The position numbers were made by a program, and so were the translations under genes. From Phycisphaerales bacterium (GTDB lineage Bacteria; Planctomycetota; Phycisphaerae; Phycisphaerales; UBA1924), in NCBI GenBank assembly GCA_016699835.1, contig CP064987.1, forward strand, positions 1,178,001-1,242,000: DNA of 64,000 bases, written 5' to 3'. The notes under the pieces are model-generated. The model searched no databases and was not told the DNA's origin. It saw nothing but the letters and a program-made list of their open reading frames with translations. This document shows, piece by piece, positions 53,615 through 61,571 of this stretch. Every line of letters starts with the position of its first letter. Position 1 is the stretch's first letter.

Positions 53615-55681
53615 ATGGCCGATGCCCACGCCCACTCGCACGACCACACCCACACCGATGAGAACGGCGTCGTCTGCTGCTCCCACCACGAGATCGAGAT
53701 CGAACGCTGGATCTTCTGGGCGATGGCGGGGGGCGTGCTCGTGCTTGTCGGAACAATCGCCGGAGCGATTCCCGGGATCTCGCCTCTGGTCTCATCGATC
53801 CCCGCGATGGTCGGAGCGCTCTGCCTCTCCTTCCCGCTCTTCCTTGCGGCGTTCACGGAACTGAAGACCGGGCGACTTTCGTCTTCGACATTGGCCGCAG
53901 TCGCGATCGCAGCGGCGCTGGCGATCGGGCAGTATGTCCCCGCCGGGTGGCTCGCCTTCATCCTTGTGGTCTTCGGGCTTCTGGTCCGTCGGTCGGCGAG
54001 CGGCGCGCAGCGCGCGATCGCCGAACTCGTGCAGTTGACGCCGGACGTCGCGCGAATCGTCGAGAACGGCACGGAGATGGAGAACACGCCGCTCGTGAGC
54101 GTGAAGGTCGGCATGACCGTTCGTGTACGCCCCGGCGAGAACCTGCCCGTGGATGGCAAGGTCATCTCGGGCAAGTCCACCCTCAACCAGGCCTCGCTCA
54201 CGGGTGAAGCCGCCCCGGTCGAGGTCCAGGCGGGCGACATGGTCTATGCCGGCACGAGCAACCTCACCGGCGGCATCGACATCTCTGTCACGCGCATCGG
54301 CGAGGACACGACGATCGGGAAGGTGACGCAACTGATTCGTCAGGCCGAGTCCAGCCGCACGCCACGTCAGATGCTCATCGAGCAGGTGGCCCAGTTCTTC
54401 GTCCCCGTGGTCCTCGCGGTGGCGGCGGTCGTGTGGTTCCTGATGAGCAAGTCGGCGGACGAGGCGGTGCAGAAGTCCGCGCCGCTCACCGCGGTCACGG
54501 TGCTCGTTGTCGCGTGCCCGAGCGCAATCCTGCTCGCCAGCCCGAGCGCGATGCTTGCCGGGTTCGCCGCCGCAGCACGCCTGGGCATCATGATCAAGCA
54601 GCCGCGATATCTCGAAACGGCGGCAAACGTCACTGCGGTCGTCTTCGACAAGACCGGCACGATCACCACCGGTAAGTTCCAGGTCACCAAACTCGCGCCG
54701 GCGAGCGGCGTCGAGGGAGCCCATCTGCTTCGTGCGGCTGCGTTCGGCGAGCAGCACTCGAATCACCCGCTCGCCCAGTCCATCATGTCCACCGCCAACG
54801 CCGCGAAGGTCGGCGTCGAGGCGAGCGGGACCTACGAAGAGATCCACGGTCGCGGCGTGCGCACCAAGCGCGCCAGCGGCACAGGCGACGTCTGTGTCGG
54901 GCGCGGTTCGTGGCTCCTCGAACTCAGCCCCCAGATCAAGGACGAACTCGACGCCGTCGAGGCGAAGATCACCGGGATGTCGGGCGTGCACGTGATGGAG
55001 AACGGGCGCTATCTCGGAGCCGTCGGCCTCGAGGACACCGTCCGCCCCAACACCAAGTCGATCATCCAGCGTCTGCGCGAGCAGGGCGTGCGCCAGATCG
55101 CAATGTTCACGGGCGACCGCCTGAGCGTGGCGAAACGCGTGGGCATCGCGGTCGGCGTCGATTCCATCGAGGCCGAGTGCCATCCCGAAGAGAAGCACGA
55201 GCAAATCCGCGGGATGGTCCGGTCGGGTCTGCGCACGATGATGATCGGCGATGGCATCAACGACGGGCCGTCGCTCGCCGAGGCCGACGTCGGCGTGGCA
55301 ATGGGCCTGAGCGGCTCCGACATCGCGGCCAACTCCGCGGGTGTCGCGCTCATGAACGATGATCTCTCGCGCATTCCCTTCCTCATGGAACTGGCTCGAC
55401 GCACGCGTTCCATCATCGGGCAGAACATCATCGCGTCGATCCTCATCGCGGTGATCGGGCTGGTGCTCGCGGCGACGGGGACGCTCTCCAAGGCCGCCGG
55501 GTTGGCTCTCCCCATCGCGGCGTTCTATCACTTCGCCGGCGACATCTTCGTCATCGCGAACAGTTTCCGTCTCTTCCGCTTCGGTGAGGGATACGCCCAG
55601 GCCGAGAAGCAGGAGGAGCCGGCGCTCAAGCGTCGCGCGGCGAGCGTTCGCGGCGTGAGCGCCGCCGCCCAGCCCGCATGA
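53615..55681 (+). CDS. P1B-type heavy-metal ATPase with His-rich N-terminus and CPS motif
   Basis: A 688-residue cation-transporting ATPase. It lacks an HMA domain; instead a His-rich head (ADAHAHSHDHTHTDENG, CCSHHE) leads into the membrane part. Order: TM helices, actuator motif LTGEA, the intramembrane site CPS at residues 301-303 (ACPSAILLASPSAM), the phosphorylated Asp345 in DKTGT, SNHP, and GDGINDGPSLAEADVG. CPS instead of CPC, SPC or CPH makes the transported metal uncertain; His-rich heads often go with Zn, Co or Ni. It overlaps queC by 4 nt. The start at ATG 53615 has GAGGA 10 nt upstream. Confidence 0.9.
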   Translation: MADAHAHSHDHTHTDENGVVCCSHHEIEIERWIFWAMAGGVLVLVGTIAGAIPGISPLVSSIPAMVGALCLSFPLFLAAFTELKTGRLSSSTLAAVAIAAALAIGQYVPAGWLAFILVVFGLLVRRSASGAQRAIAELVQLTPDVARIVENGTEMENTPLVSVKVGMTVRVRPGENLPVDGKVISGKSTLNQASLTGEAAPVEVQAGDMVYAGTSNLTGGIDISVTRIGEDTTIGKVTQLIRQAESSRTPRQMLIEQVAQFFVPVVLAVAAVVWFLMSKSADEAVQKSAPLTAVTVLVVACPSAILLASPSAMLAGFAAAARLGIMIKQPRYLETAANVTAVVFDKTGTITTGKFQVTKLAPASGVEGAHLLRAAAFGEQHSNHPLAQSIMSTANAAKVGVEASGTYEEIHGRGVRTKRASGTGDVCVGRGSWLLELSPQIKDELDAVEAKITGMSGVHVMENGRYLGAVGLEDTVRPNTKSIIQRLREQGVRQIAMFTGDRLSVAKRVGIAVGVDSIEAECHPEEKHEQIRGMVRSGLRTMMIGDGINDGPSLAEADVGVAMGLSGSDIAANSAGVALMNDDLSRIPFLMELARRTRSIIGQNIIASILIAVIGLVLAATGTLSKAAGLALPIAAFYHFAGDIFVIANSFRLFRFGEGYAQAEKQEEPALKRRAASVRGVSAAAQPA

Positions 55682-56451
55682 CGACCGACGCGACCAGCAC
55701 CATGGACCATCGCGAGACTCGAGCCGTCGTGCTCCTCTCGGGGGGTCTCGATAGCGCCGTGGTCCTCACGCTCGCCCGACAGGTCGATCGCGCCGAGTGC
55801 CACTGCGTCTCGTTCGATTACGGGCAGCGTCACCGGACCGAACTCGACGCGGCGGCCTACATCGCCTCGACGATTGGGGCGGCATCGCATCGCGTGATCC
55901 GCGTCGATCTCCGGGCGATCGGCGGGAGCGCACTCACCGCGGACATCGCCGTGCCGAAGGATCGCCCGATGGCCCACCACGCCAACCCCGGCGCGACACC
56001 TAGTGCCGACGACATTCCGATCACGTATGTGCCGGCGCGGAACCTGATCTTTCTCTCGCTCGCGAGCGCGCTCGCCGAGACGCTGGGCGCCGATCGTGTG
56101 TACTGCGGCGTGAATGCTGTGGACTACTCGGGGTATCCCGACTGTCGCCCGGAGTTCATCGCCGCGTTCGAGAAGGCCGCCACGCTCGCGACGCGTGCGG
56201 GGGCACACGGAAGTCGCCTCAGCGTGCACGCGCCCCTCGCGACGCTCTCCAAGTCGGACATCGTGCGCCTGGGCACGCGCCTGGGCGTGGATTTCGGCGC
56301 GACGCACTCGTGCTATGACCCGACCACCGACGGCCTCGCCTGCGGGCATTGCGATTCCTGCCTCATCCGCCGTCGAGCGTTTGTGGAAGCGGCGATCCCC
56401 GACCCGACGCGGTACGCCGACTCTTCCACGCACCACGGAGCCATCGCGTGA
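55678..56451 (+). CDS. queC: 7-cyano-7-deazaguanine synthase
   Basis: A 257-residue ATP-dependent enzyme converting CDG to preQ0 in queuosine/7-deazaguanine synthesis. Marks: the PP-loop LLSGGLDSAV (residues about 19-28), FDYGQRHRTEL, PITYVPARNLIFLSLA, GVNAVDYSGYPDCRPEF, and zinc-binding Cys residues in SCYDPTTDGLACGHCDSC. It overlaps the ATPase stop and the queE start by 4 nt each, so there is no room for a preQ1 riboswitch at this gene. Length is slightly above the usual 220-240. Confidence 0.96.
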   Translation: MTTDATSTMDHRETRAVVLLSGGLDSAVVLTLARQVDRAECHCVSFDYGQRHRTELDAAAYIASTIGAASHRVIRVDLRAIGGSALTADIAVPKDRPMAHHANPGATPSADDIPITYVPARNLIFLSLASALAETLGADRVYCGVNAVDYSGYPDCRPEFIAAFEKAATLATRAGAHGSRLSVHAPLATLSKSDIVRLGTRLGVDFGATHSCYDPTTDGLACGHCDSCLIRRRAFVEAAIPDPTRYADSSTHHGAIA

Positions 56452-57218
56452 CGGTTCCGCTCGATCAGCTCGATCGCGGGCGTCAGGATGGCGAACTCGT
56501 GCCTTCGCCCGCCGGCACGCTCCCGATCGCCGAGACGTTTTCCAGCATCCAGGGTGAGGGGACGCTCGCCGGCGTTCCGTCGTTCTTCATCCGATTGAGC
56601 GGGTGCAACCTGCGATGCGTGTGGTGCGACACGCCGTATGCCAGTTGGTCGCCGGAGCAGACGCCGCGGACGATCGCGTCGCTCGTGGATGAGGCGTCGG
56701 CGTCGCGCGCGCGGCATGTCGTCATCACCGGCGGTGAGCCGATGCTCTTTGGTGGCCTGATCGATCTGTGCCGCGCCTTGCACGCCTGCGGGCTGCACAT
56801 CACGATCGAGACGGCGGGGACGGTCCTGCCTCCCGGCTTCGACCGCGAGCCGCCAACGGCGGACCTCATGAGCCTCAGCCCGAAACTCTCGAACTCGATG
56901 CCGGCGAGCGACTCGGGGTGGCGTGAGCGTCACGAGAGCCGTCGATCGAACTTCGGCGTGCTGCGGACGCTCATCGACGCGTACCCGACGCACCAACTGA
57001 AGTTCGTGGTGCAGGGCGAGCATGATCTAGGCGAGATCGATGGCATTCTGTCGGAGTTGCCGACGGTGCGCGCGCAGGATGTGCTGCTCATGTCCGAGGG
57101 CGTCACGCCGGCGACTTCGGCGGCGAAGGCGTGGATCTCTCGCGTCTGCCTCGAACGTGGGTTCCGGTATGGCCCGAGGCTGCACATTGATCTGTACGGG
57201 AACACGCGGGGGACGTAG
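56448..57218 (+). CDS. queE: 7-carboxy-7-deazaguanine synthase
   Basis: A 256-residue radical-SAM enzyme converting CPH4 to CDG, the step before QueC. Cys53, Cys57 and Cys60 in GCNLRCVWCDTPYA form the CX3CX2C iron-sulfur site. ETFSSIQGEG precedes it, and VITGGEPML and ETAGT follow. The GTG at 56448 overlaps the queC stop (GTGA) and gives a family-typical N-terminus. The queD and folE partners of the pathway are not in the window. Confidence 0.95.
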   Translation: MTVPLDQLDRGRQDGELVPSPAGTLPIAETFSSIQGEGTLAGVPSFFIRLSGCNLRCVWCDTPYASWSPEQTPRTIASLVDEASASRARHVVITGGEPMLFGGLIDLCRALHACGLHITIETAGTVLPPGFDREPPTADLMSLSPKLSNSMPASDSGWRERHESRRSNFGVLRTLIDAYPTHQLKFVVQGEHDLGEIDGILSELPTVRAQDVLLMSEGVTPATSAAKAWISRVCLERGFRYGPRLHIDLYGNTRGT

Positions 57219-57346
57219 AACGGGCTGCCAGAATGGCTGGCGACTCTCGGAATTGATGGCCTTGGCGTGAAGGCGGGCAAGCAAGAGCGGAGGATTTTGG
57301 CGGAATCGCGTGGCACGCGCATCCCAACAAGGCATCGAAGACCTAT

Positions 57347-57404
57347 CGGCGGGCGTGAACGCTCGCCGCGACACCCGTCGGCTTTCGCGGTCGCCAGCCG
57401 ACGG
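57347..57404 (+). promoter_or_regulatory. Two adjacent hairpins in the htrA leader
   Basis: Hairpin 1: CGGCGGGCG (57347-57355) with CGCTCGCCG (57360-57368), TGAA loop, one G-T pair. Hairpin 2: perfect 9-bp CCGTCGGCT (57375-57383) with AGCCGACGG (57396-57404), 12-nt loop. Hairpin 2 ends 8 nt before the GGAG at 57413. There is no T-run, so they look regulatory rather than terminating. Confidence 0.55.
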
Positions 57405-57424
57405 CATGTGATGGAGAACACACG

Positions 57425-58867
57425 ATGGCTCGAGGGTTGGTCGGAGTCGTTTCGGGGATGCTCGCTCTACTGGGTCTGAGCGCGGGAGCGCCCGTCGCTC
57501 TCGGGCAGGCGTCTGTGGAGACCCAGGTCACACGGACATCGGCCACAACACAAGAGTCGAGCGCCGAGACCAATGAACTCGCGGGCGACATGGAACTCGC
57601 ACGCGGGCTTTCTCGTGTCTTCAAGCGCGTGGCAAAGCGTGTCGAACCGGCGGTGGTCCATATCAGCCAGTTCAATCGAGTGACGCGAAGGGACATCTTC
57701 GGGCGGCCCCTCATGGGCAACAGTGATCTGACGCAGACCGGCCTTGGATCTGGCGTCATCATCAGCCGCGATGGGTACATCCTCACCAACAACCACGTCG
57801 CCGGCGGGGCACAGGCGCTCAAGGTCAAACTCTTCGACGGGACCGAGCATGAGGCGAGCGTCGTCGGGCGAGACCAACTCACCGATCTCGCGGTGATCAA
57901 GATCGACGCGAACGCGATCCCTTCGACCACGGCTATCCCCCACTTCGCCGATTCCGAGGCCCTCGACGTGGGCGAGTGGGTCATCGCGATCGGCAGCCCC
58001 TTCGGCTTCGACAGCACCGTCACCGCGGGGATCGTCTCGGCGAAAGGACGATCGCTCGCCGACCCGCAAAGCGTGGCCTACCAGGACTTCATCCAGACCG
58101 ACGCGGCGATCAACCCTGGAAACTCTGGTGGGCCGCTGCTCAATCTCGATGGCGAGATCGTGGGCATCAACACGGCGATCGCGGGACCATCGCGCGGATT
58201 CCACGGGCTGGGCTTCGCGATCCCCTCGAACATGGCGCGGTCGATAGCCGAGAGCCTGATCGCGAACCGGCGCGTCGTCCGCGGCGGACTTGGCGTGACG
58301 TTTGAGACCACAAACACGGGATCGGGGCAGACACCCGGCGTGGTGGTGGGCGAGGTCGTGCCGAACAGCCCGGCGTCGGACGCGGGGCTGCAGTCGGGCG
58401 ACGTGATCGTGAAGTTCAACGGCAAGCCCGTGGACATCGTTCGACTTCGCACCGAGATCGCGGTCTCGGCGCCCGGCACCGACGCGGTGCTCGACGTGGT
58501 CCGCTCCGGGAAGGCCCAGCAGATCCGGGCGCGAATCGGCGATCAGGACACGATACTCGGCATCGTCCGACTGGACTCGCTCGGCGTCGGCGTCGTGGAC
58601 TTCACTCGCGAGCAATCGCGCAAGGTTTATGGGCAGACCATCTTGGGCGCGGTGGTGCGTGATGTCGATCCGGGAAGCCCCGCGGAAGCCGCCGGGTTGC
58701 AGCCTGGGGACATCATTGTTGAGATCCTCAAGCCTATCAACGCTCGTCAGTCGCAGAGCATCGACTCGTCGAACGACCTTCGCAAGACAGTGGAGGAGAT
58801 CGACGGCGGCGTGCGGCTAGGTGTGATCCGTGGAAGCCGACAGGGGTACATTGATATCAAGCCCTGA
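57425..58867 (+). CDS. HtrA/DegP-type serine protease
   Basis: A 480-residue exported protease/chaperone for misfolded envelope proteins. A signal peptide (residues 1-27) precedes a trypsin-like domain with His124 (LTNNHV), Asp154 (LTDLAVIKI) and Ser234 (GNSGGPLL). Two PDZ domains follow: about 290-370 (GVVVGEVVPNSPASDAGLQSGDVIV) and 390-475 (GAVVRDVDPGSPAEAAGLQPGDIIV). Length is typical. GGAG lies 8 nt before the ATG at 57425, after two leader hairpins. It converges on the SLC13 gene with 30 nt between stops. Confidence 0.95.
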   Translation: MARGLVGVVSGMLALLGLSAGAPVALGQASVETQVTRTSATTQESSAETNELAGDMELARGLSRVFKRVAKRVEPAVVHISQFNRVTRRDIFGRPLMGNSDLTQTGLGSGVIISRDGYILTNNHVAGGAQALKVKLFDGTEHEASVVGRDQLTDLAVIKIDANAIPSTTAIPHFADSEALDVGEWVIAIGSPFGFDSTVTAGIVSAKGRSLADPQSVAYQDFIQTDAAINPGNSGGPLLNLDGEIVGINTAIAGPSRGFHGLGFAIPSNMARSIAESLIANRRVVRGGLGVTFETTNTGSGQTPGVVVGEVVPNSPASDAGLQSGDVIVKFNGKPVDIVRLRTEIAVSAPGTDAVLDVVRSGKAQQIRARIGDQDTILGIVRLDSLGVGVVDFTREQSRKVYGQTILGAVVRDVDPGSPAEAAGLQPGDIIVEILKPINARQSQSIDSSNDLRKTVEEIDGGVRLGVIRGSRQGYIDIKP

Positions 58868-58897
58868 ATGTGTTGCCGAGTATCACGCAGATCGTCC

Positions 58898-60376
58898 TCA
58901 CGACGGGAGCCAACCGGCCTGATCGAGGAGCACCACACCGATGGGAACAACTGTTCCCGAGACGAGATTGAGCAGAACGCCGGCCTTGACCATCTGTGAC
59001 ATTCGCACACGCCCGGTCGAGAAGGCCAGGGCGTTGGGGGGCGTCCCCGCGGGGAGCATAAAACTCAGGCTCGAGGCGAGGGCCACGGTGACGACGGCGG
59101 CCATGGGGTTGATCCCCAGGACCGGGGCAGCGGCGTGCGCGATCGGGAGCATGATCGCGGTGAGGGCGGTGTTGCTCGCCATCTCCCCCAGAAAGATGGT
59201 GGCGAGGGCGACGGCCATGAGGATGAGCACGGGCGGGAGTCCGGCGAGCCCGCCCGCGCCCTTCGCGAGAAATGCATCAGCACCGGTGGAGCCGAGGCCA
59301 TCGGCGAGCGCGAGCCCGCCGCCAAAGAGCAGAAGCACGCCCCACGGGACGCGTTCGGCCTCGTGCCATTCCAGCAGAAATACGGGGCGTCGTGGGCCGG
59401 AAGAACTCCATCCACTGCTCGGGATGATGAAGAGGAGCACGCCCGCGATGACGGCGACGAGCGGATCGGCGAGACCCGTGAGGCGCGAGGTCACCCATCC
59501 GAGAATCGCGAGGACGAAGACGCCGGCGACGAGGCGCTCACGCGTCGACCACGGCGCGGACTCGTGCGACACGGCGAGCGGTGTAGAAGACGGGACTTCG
59601 CCCCGCGTGCCGGGTGTGACTAAGGCGAGGACGATCCACGCGACGGGTAGCGCCACGAGCACGAAAGGGAAGCCGACCTTCAACCACTCGGCGAACTCGA
59701 TGGTGACGCCGAGTTCGGCGTTGGAGTAGGCGGCGAGTTGGGCGATGGGAGGCGTGCCGATGATGGTGCCCACGCCCCCGATCGAAGAGCCGTAGGCCAC
59801 GGCCAAGGCGAGCGCCGCGGGGAGTGTGCTGCTCGAACTTGTGTGTCGAATGGTTGGATCGCTGGAGGATTCACCAGCGATCGTGCCACCGACGCTGGCG
59901 GCTATGGGGAGCATCATGACGGCGCAGGCCGTGTTGGAGACGACCATGCTTACCGCGGCGCTCGCGACGAGGAAGCCGAGAATGAGTCGTGCGGGCGAGG
60001 CACCGACAAGCCTCAGCACGAGCATCGCGACGCGCCGGTGCAGGCCCGAACGTTCCAGGGCACGCCCCAGGAGCATGCCGCCAAGGAAGAGAAAGACGAT
60101 CGGGTTGGCGTAGGAGACGCAGACCTTCTTGAACTCGAGGACGCCGGCGAGGGGGAGCAGGGCGAGGGGCACCAGACCGACCGCCTCGACACCGATCGCC
60201 TCGGTCATCCACCAGACAGCCACGAGAACGGTGACGGCGATGGCGCGCCGGGCGGGCTCGGCGAGATCGGGCGCGCTCGTGCCGAGGATTGCGTAGGCCA
60301 TCAGAGCCAGGATCGGGCCCAGCGCGAGGCGTGCCATGCGGCCGATGAAGGAATCCCGGCTGAGGGGCGAGGGCAT
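58898..60376 (-). CDS. SLC13/DASS-family anion transporter
   Basis: A 492-residue secondary transporter for sulfate or dicarboxylates. Both halves carry the Ser-Asn-Thr motif of the DASS family (VSNTACAVMMLPIAAS and MASNTALTAIMLPIAH). Other marks are TEAIGVEAVGLVPLALLPL near the front and PAGTPPNALAFSTGRV near the end; about eleven hydrophobic segments fit. The substrate is not predictable. The ATG at 60376 has no Shine-Dalgarno sequence but lies 8 nt after a TAGCCT hexamer, which suggests a leaderless message. Confidence 0.92.
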   Translation of the reverse strand: MPSPLSRDSFIGRMARLALGPILALMAYAILGTSAPDLAEPARRAIAVTVLVAVWWMTEAIGVEAVGLVPLALLPLAGVLEFKKVCVSYANPIVFLFLGGMLLGRALERSGLHRRVAMLVLRLVGASPARLILGFLVASAAVSMVVSNTACAVMMLPIAASVGGTIAGESSSDPTIRHTSSSSTLPAALALAVAYGSSIGGVGTIIGTPPIAQLAAYSNAELGVTIEFAEWLKVGFPFVLVALPVAWIVLALVTPGTRGEVPSSTPLAVSHESAPWSTRERLVAGVFVLAILGWVTSRLTGLADPLVAVIAGVLLFIIPSSGWSSSGPRRPVFLLEWHEAERVPWGVLLLFGGGLALADGLGSTGADAFLAKGAGGLAGLPPVLILMAVALATIFLGEMASNTALTAIMLPIAHAAAPVLGINPMAAVVTVALASSLSFMLPAGTPPNALAFSTGRVRMSQMVKAGVLLNLVSGTVVPIGVVLLDQAGWLPS

Positions 60377-60384
60377 CGTGGAGG

Positions 60385-60413
60385 AGGCTATCCCGAATCC
60401 ACTCGGATGGCGA
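60385..60413 (-). promoter_or_regulatory. Promoter of the SLC13 gene (TCGCCA, 17 bp, TAGCCT)
   Basis: On the minus strand TCGCCA and TAGCCT are spaced 17 bp apart; the hexamer ends 8 nt before the ATG. Confidence 0.45.
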
Positions 60414-60596
60414 GATGCGAACGTGAACGAGCTCGGCCGAGTGCAGCAAGGGCCGCGCGTCCGCACGTCGGCCGGGTCACAGGTGTGTCACGGGCGAGAC
60501 GGAGAAGCGACCAAGGACCGTCAAAGTTCTGGATGTTCGGGTATCCACGACCCGATGCATCTGGTAGACTGGGCACACACGTCACGGAGGCACAGC

Positions 60597-61319
60597 ATGC
60601 GATCACACAGCACCGCGTCCGCCCGCGAATCTCGGGGCGGATTCACGCTGATCGAACTTCTCGTGGTCATCGCCATCATCGCGCTGCTCATTGGGCTGCT
60701 GCTGCCGGCACTGGGAAAGGCCAAGGCCGCGGCAAGGCAGACGGGATGCCTCTCGGACATGCACCAGATGGGTCTCGCGCTGGCGATCTATACCAACGAT
60801 TATCGCGAGACTCTGCCGTATCCCAACTGGGGCCCGATCGCGCTAGAGGTCGGTTGGTTGTATGGCCCGGGTGTCGTTCCCCAGAACTGCACGGCCGACG
60901 ATCGCAAAACCGGCGCACTCTGGGCATACCTGGAGGTGCCCGAGTCGTACCGCTGCCCCTCGCACAAGCCCGACGGGCCCGATGGTGACTTCCTCGGGAC
61001 CGCGCGGCTGACGTCATACATCATGAACGGCGCGGTGGTCGGCTATGGCCGCAGCCCGTTTCCGTATCGCGTCCACCAGATGCGAGGCGACGCGGTGATC
61101 CTGTGGGATGGCAATGAGCAGGTGGACTTCGGCCCGCCCTACAACGACGGCGCGTCGTACCCGCGTGAGGTCGTGCCCGGGCATCACGGCGACAGCGTGA
61201 CCTGCGTCGCGATCGATGCCTCGGGTGTGGTGATGAATCGTGCGGAGTTCTTCGCGCTTCGCGACTCGGACGAGGCGAACAGATTCTGGTGCAATCCGAC
61301 GACGCCGAACGGGCGGTAG
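60597..61319 (+). CDS. Prepilin-type N-terminal cleavage/methylation protein
   Basis: A 240-residue type IV pilin/pseudopilin-like protein. The N-terminus SARESRGGFTLIELLVVIAI has the prepilin peptidase site (Gly before Phe) and Glu5, followed by the hydrophobic helix (residues about 18-38). The C-terminal part resembles planctomycete DUF1559-type pseudopilins, with GHHGDSVTCVAIDASG in place of their H-X9-DG motif. It is probably part of a secretion or surface filament, but no pilus assembly genes are near. GGAGG lies 6 nt before the ATG at 60597; GGTAGACTGG at 60563-60572 is a possible -10. Confidence 0.87.
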   Translation: MRSHSTASARESRGGFTLIELLVVIAIIALLIGLLLPALGKAKAAARQTGCLSDMHQMGLALAIYTNDYRETLPYPNWGPIALEVGWLYGPGVVPQNCTADDRKTGALWAYLEVPESYRCPSHKPDGPDGDFLGTARLTSYIMNGAVVGYGRSPFPYRVHQMRGDAVILWDGNEQVDFGPPYNDGASYPREVVPGHHGDSVTCVAIDASGVVMNRAEFFALRDSDEANRFWCNPTTPNGR

Positions 61320-61571
61320 GGATTCTCCTTGTCCACCCGTTTCATGGCACGGCATCCGGTGTAAGTATCTACACACTCCCGGCATGTTCATGTTCGGGTT
61401 CATATGCCGTTCTGTACGAGCACGACGTGTTTGTTGAAATCTGTGCGCGTCTTGAAGAGTGATTCGGTAGACTGAGTCAGAGGACGAGTCGACGGCGTCG
61501 TCGGAAGGCTGTGTTGGCTCAGGATGTCGCGCCCCGGCGCGCGGGCTCGTCCGTACCACAAGGAGAATGGC

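Noticed and set aside
55600..55700. preQ1 riboswitch before queC
   Set aside because: queC starts inside the preceding coding sequence and no aptamer pattern is visible.
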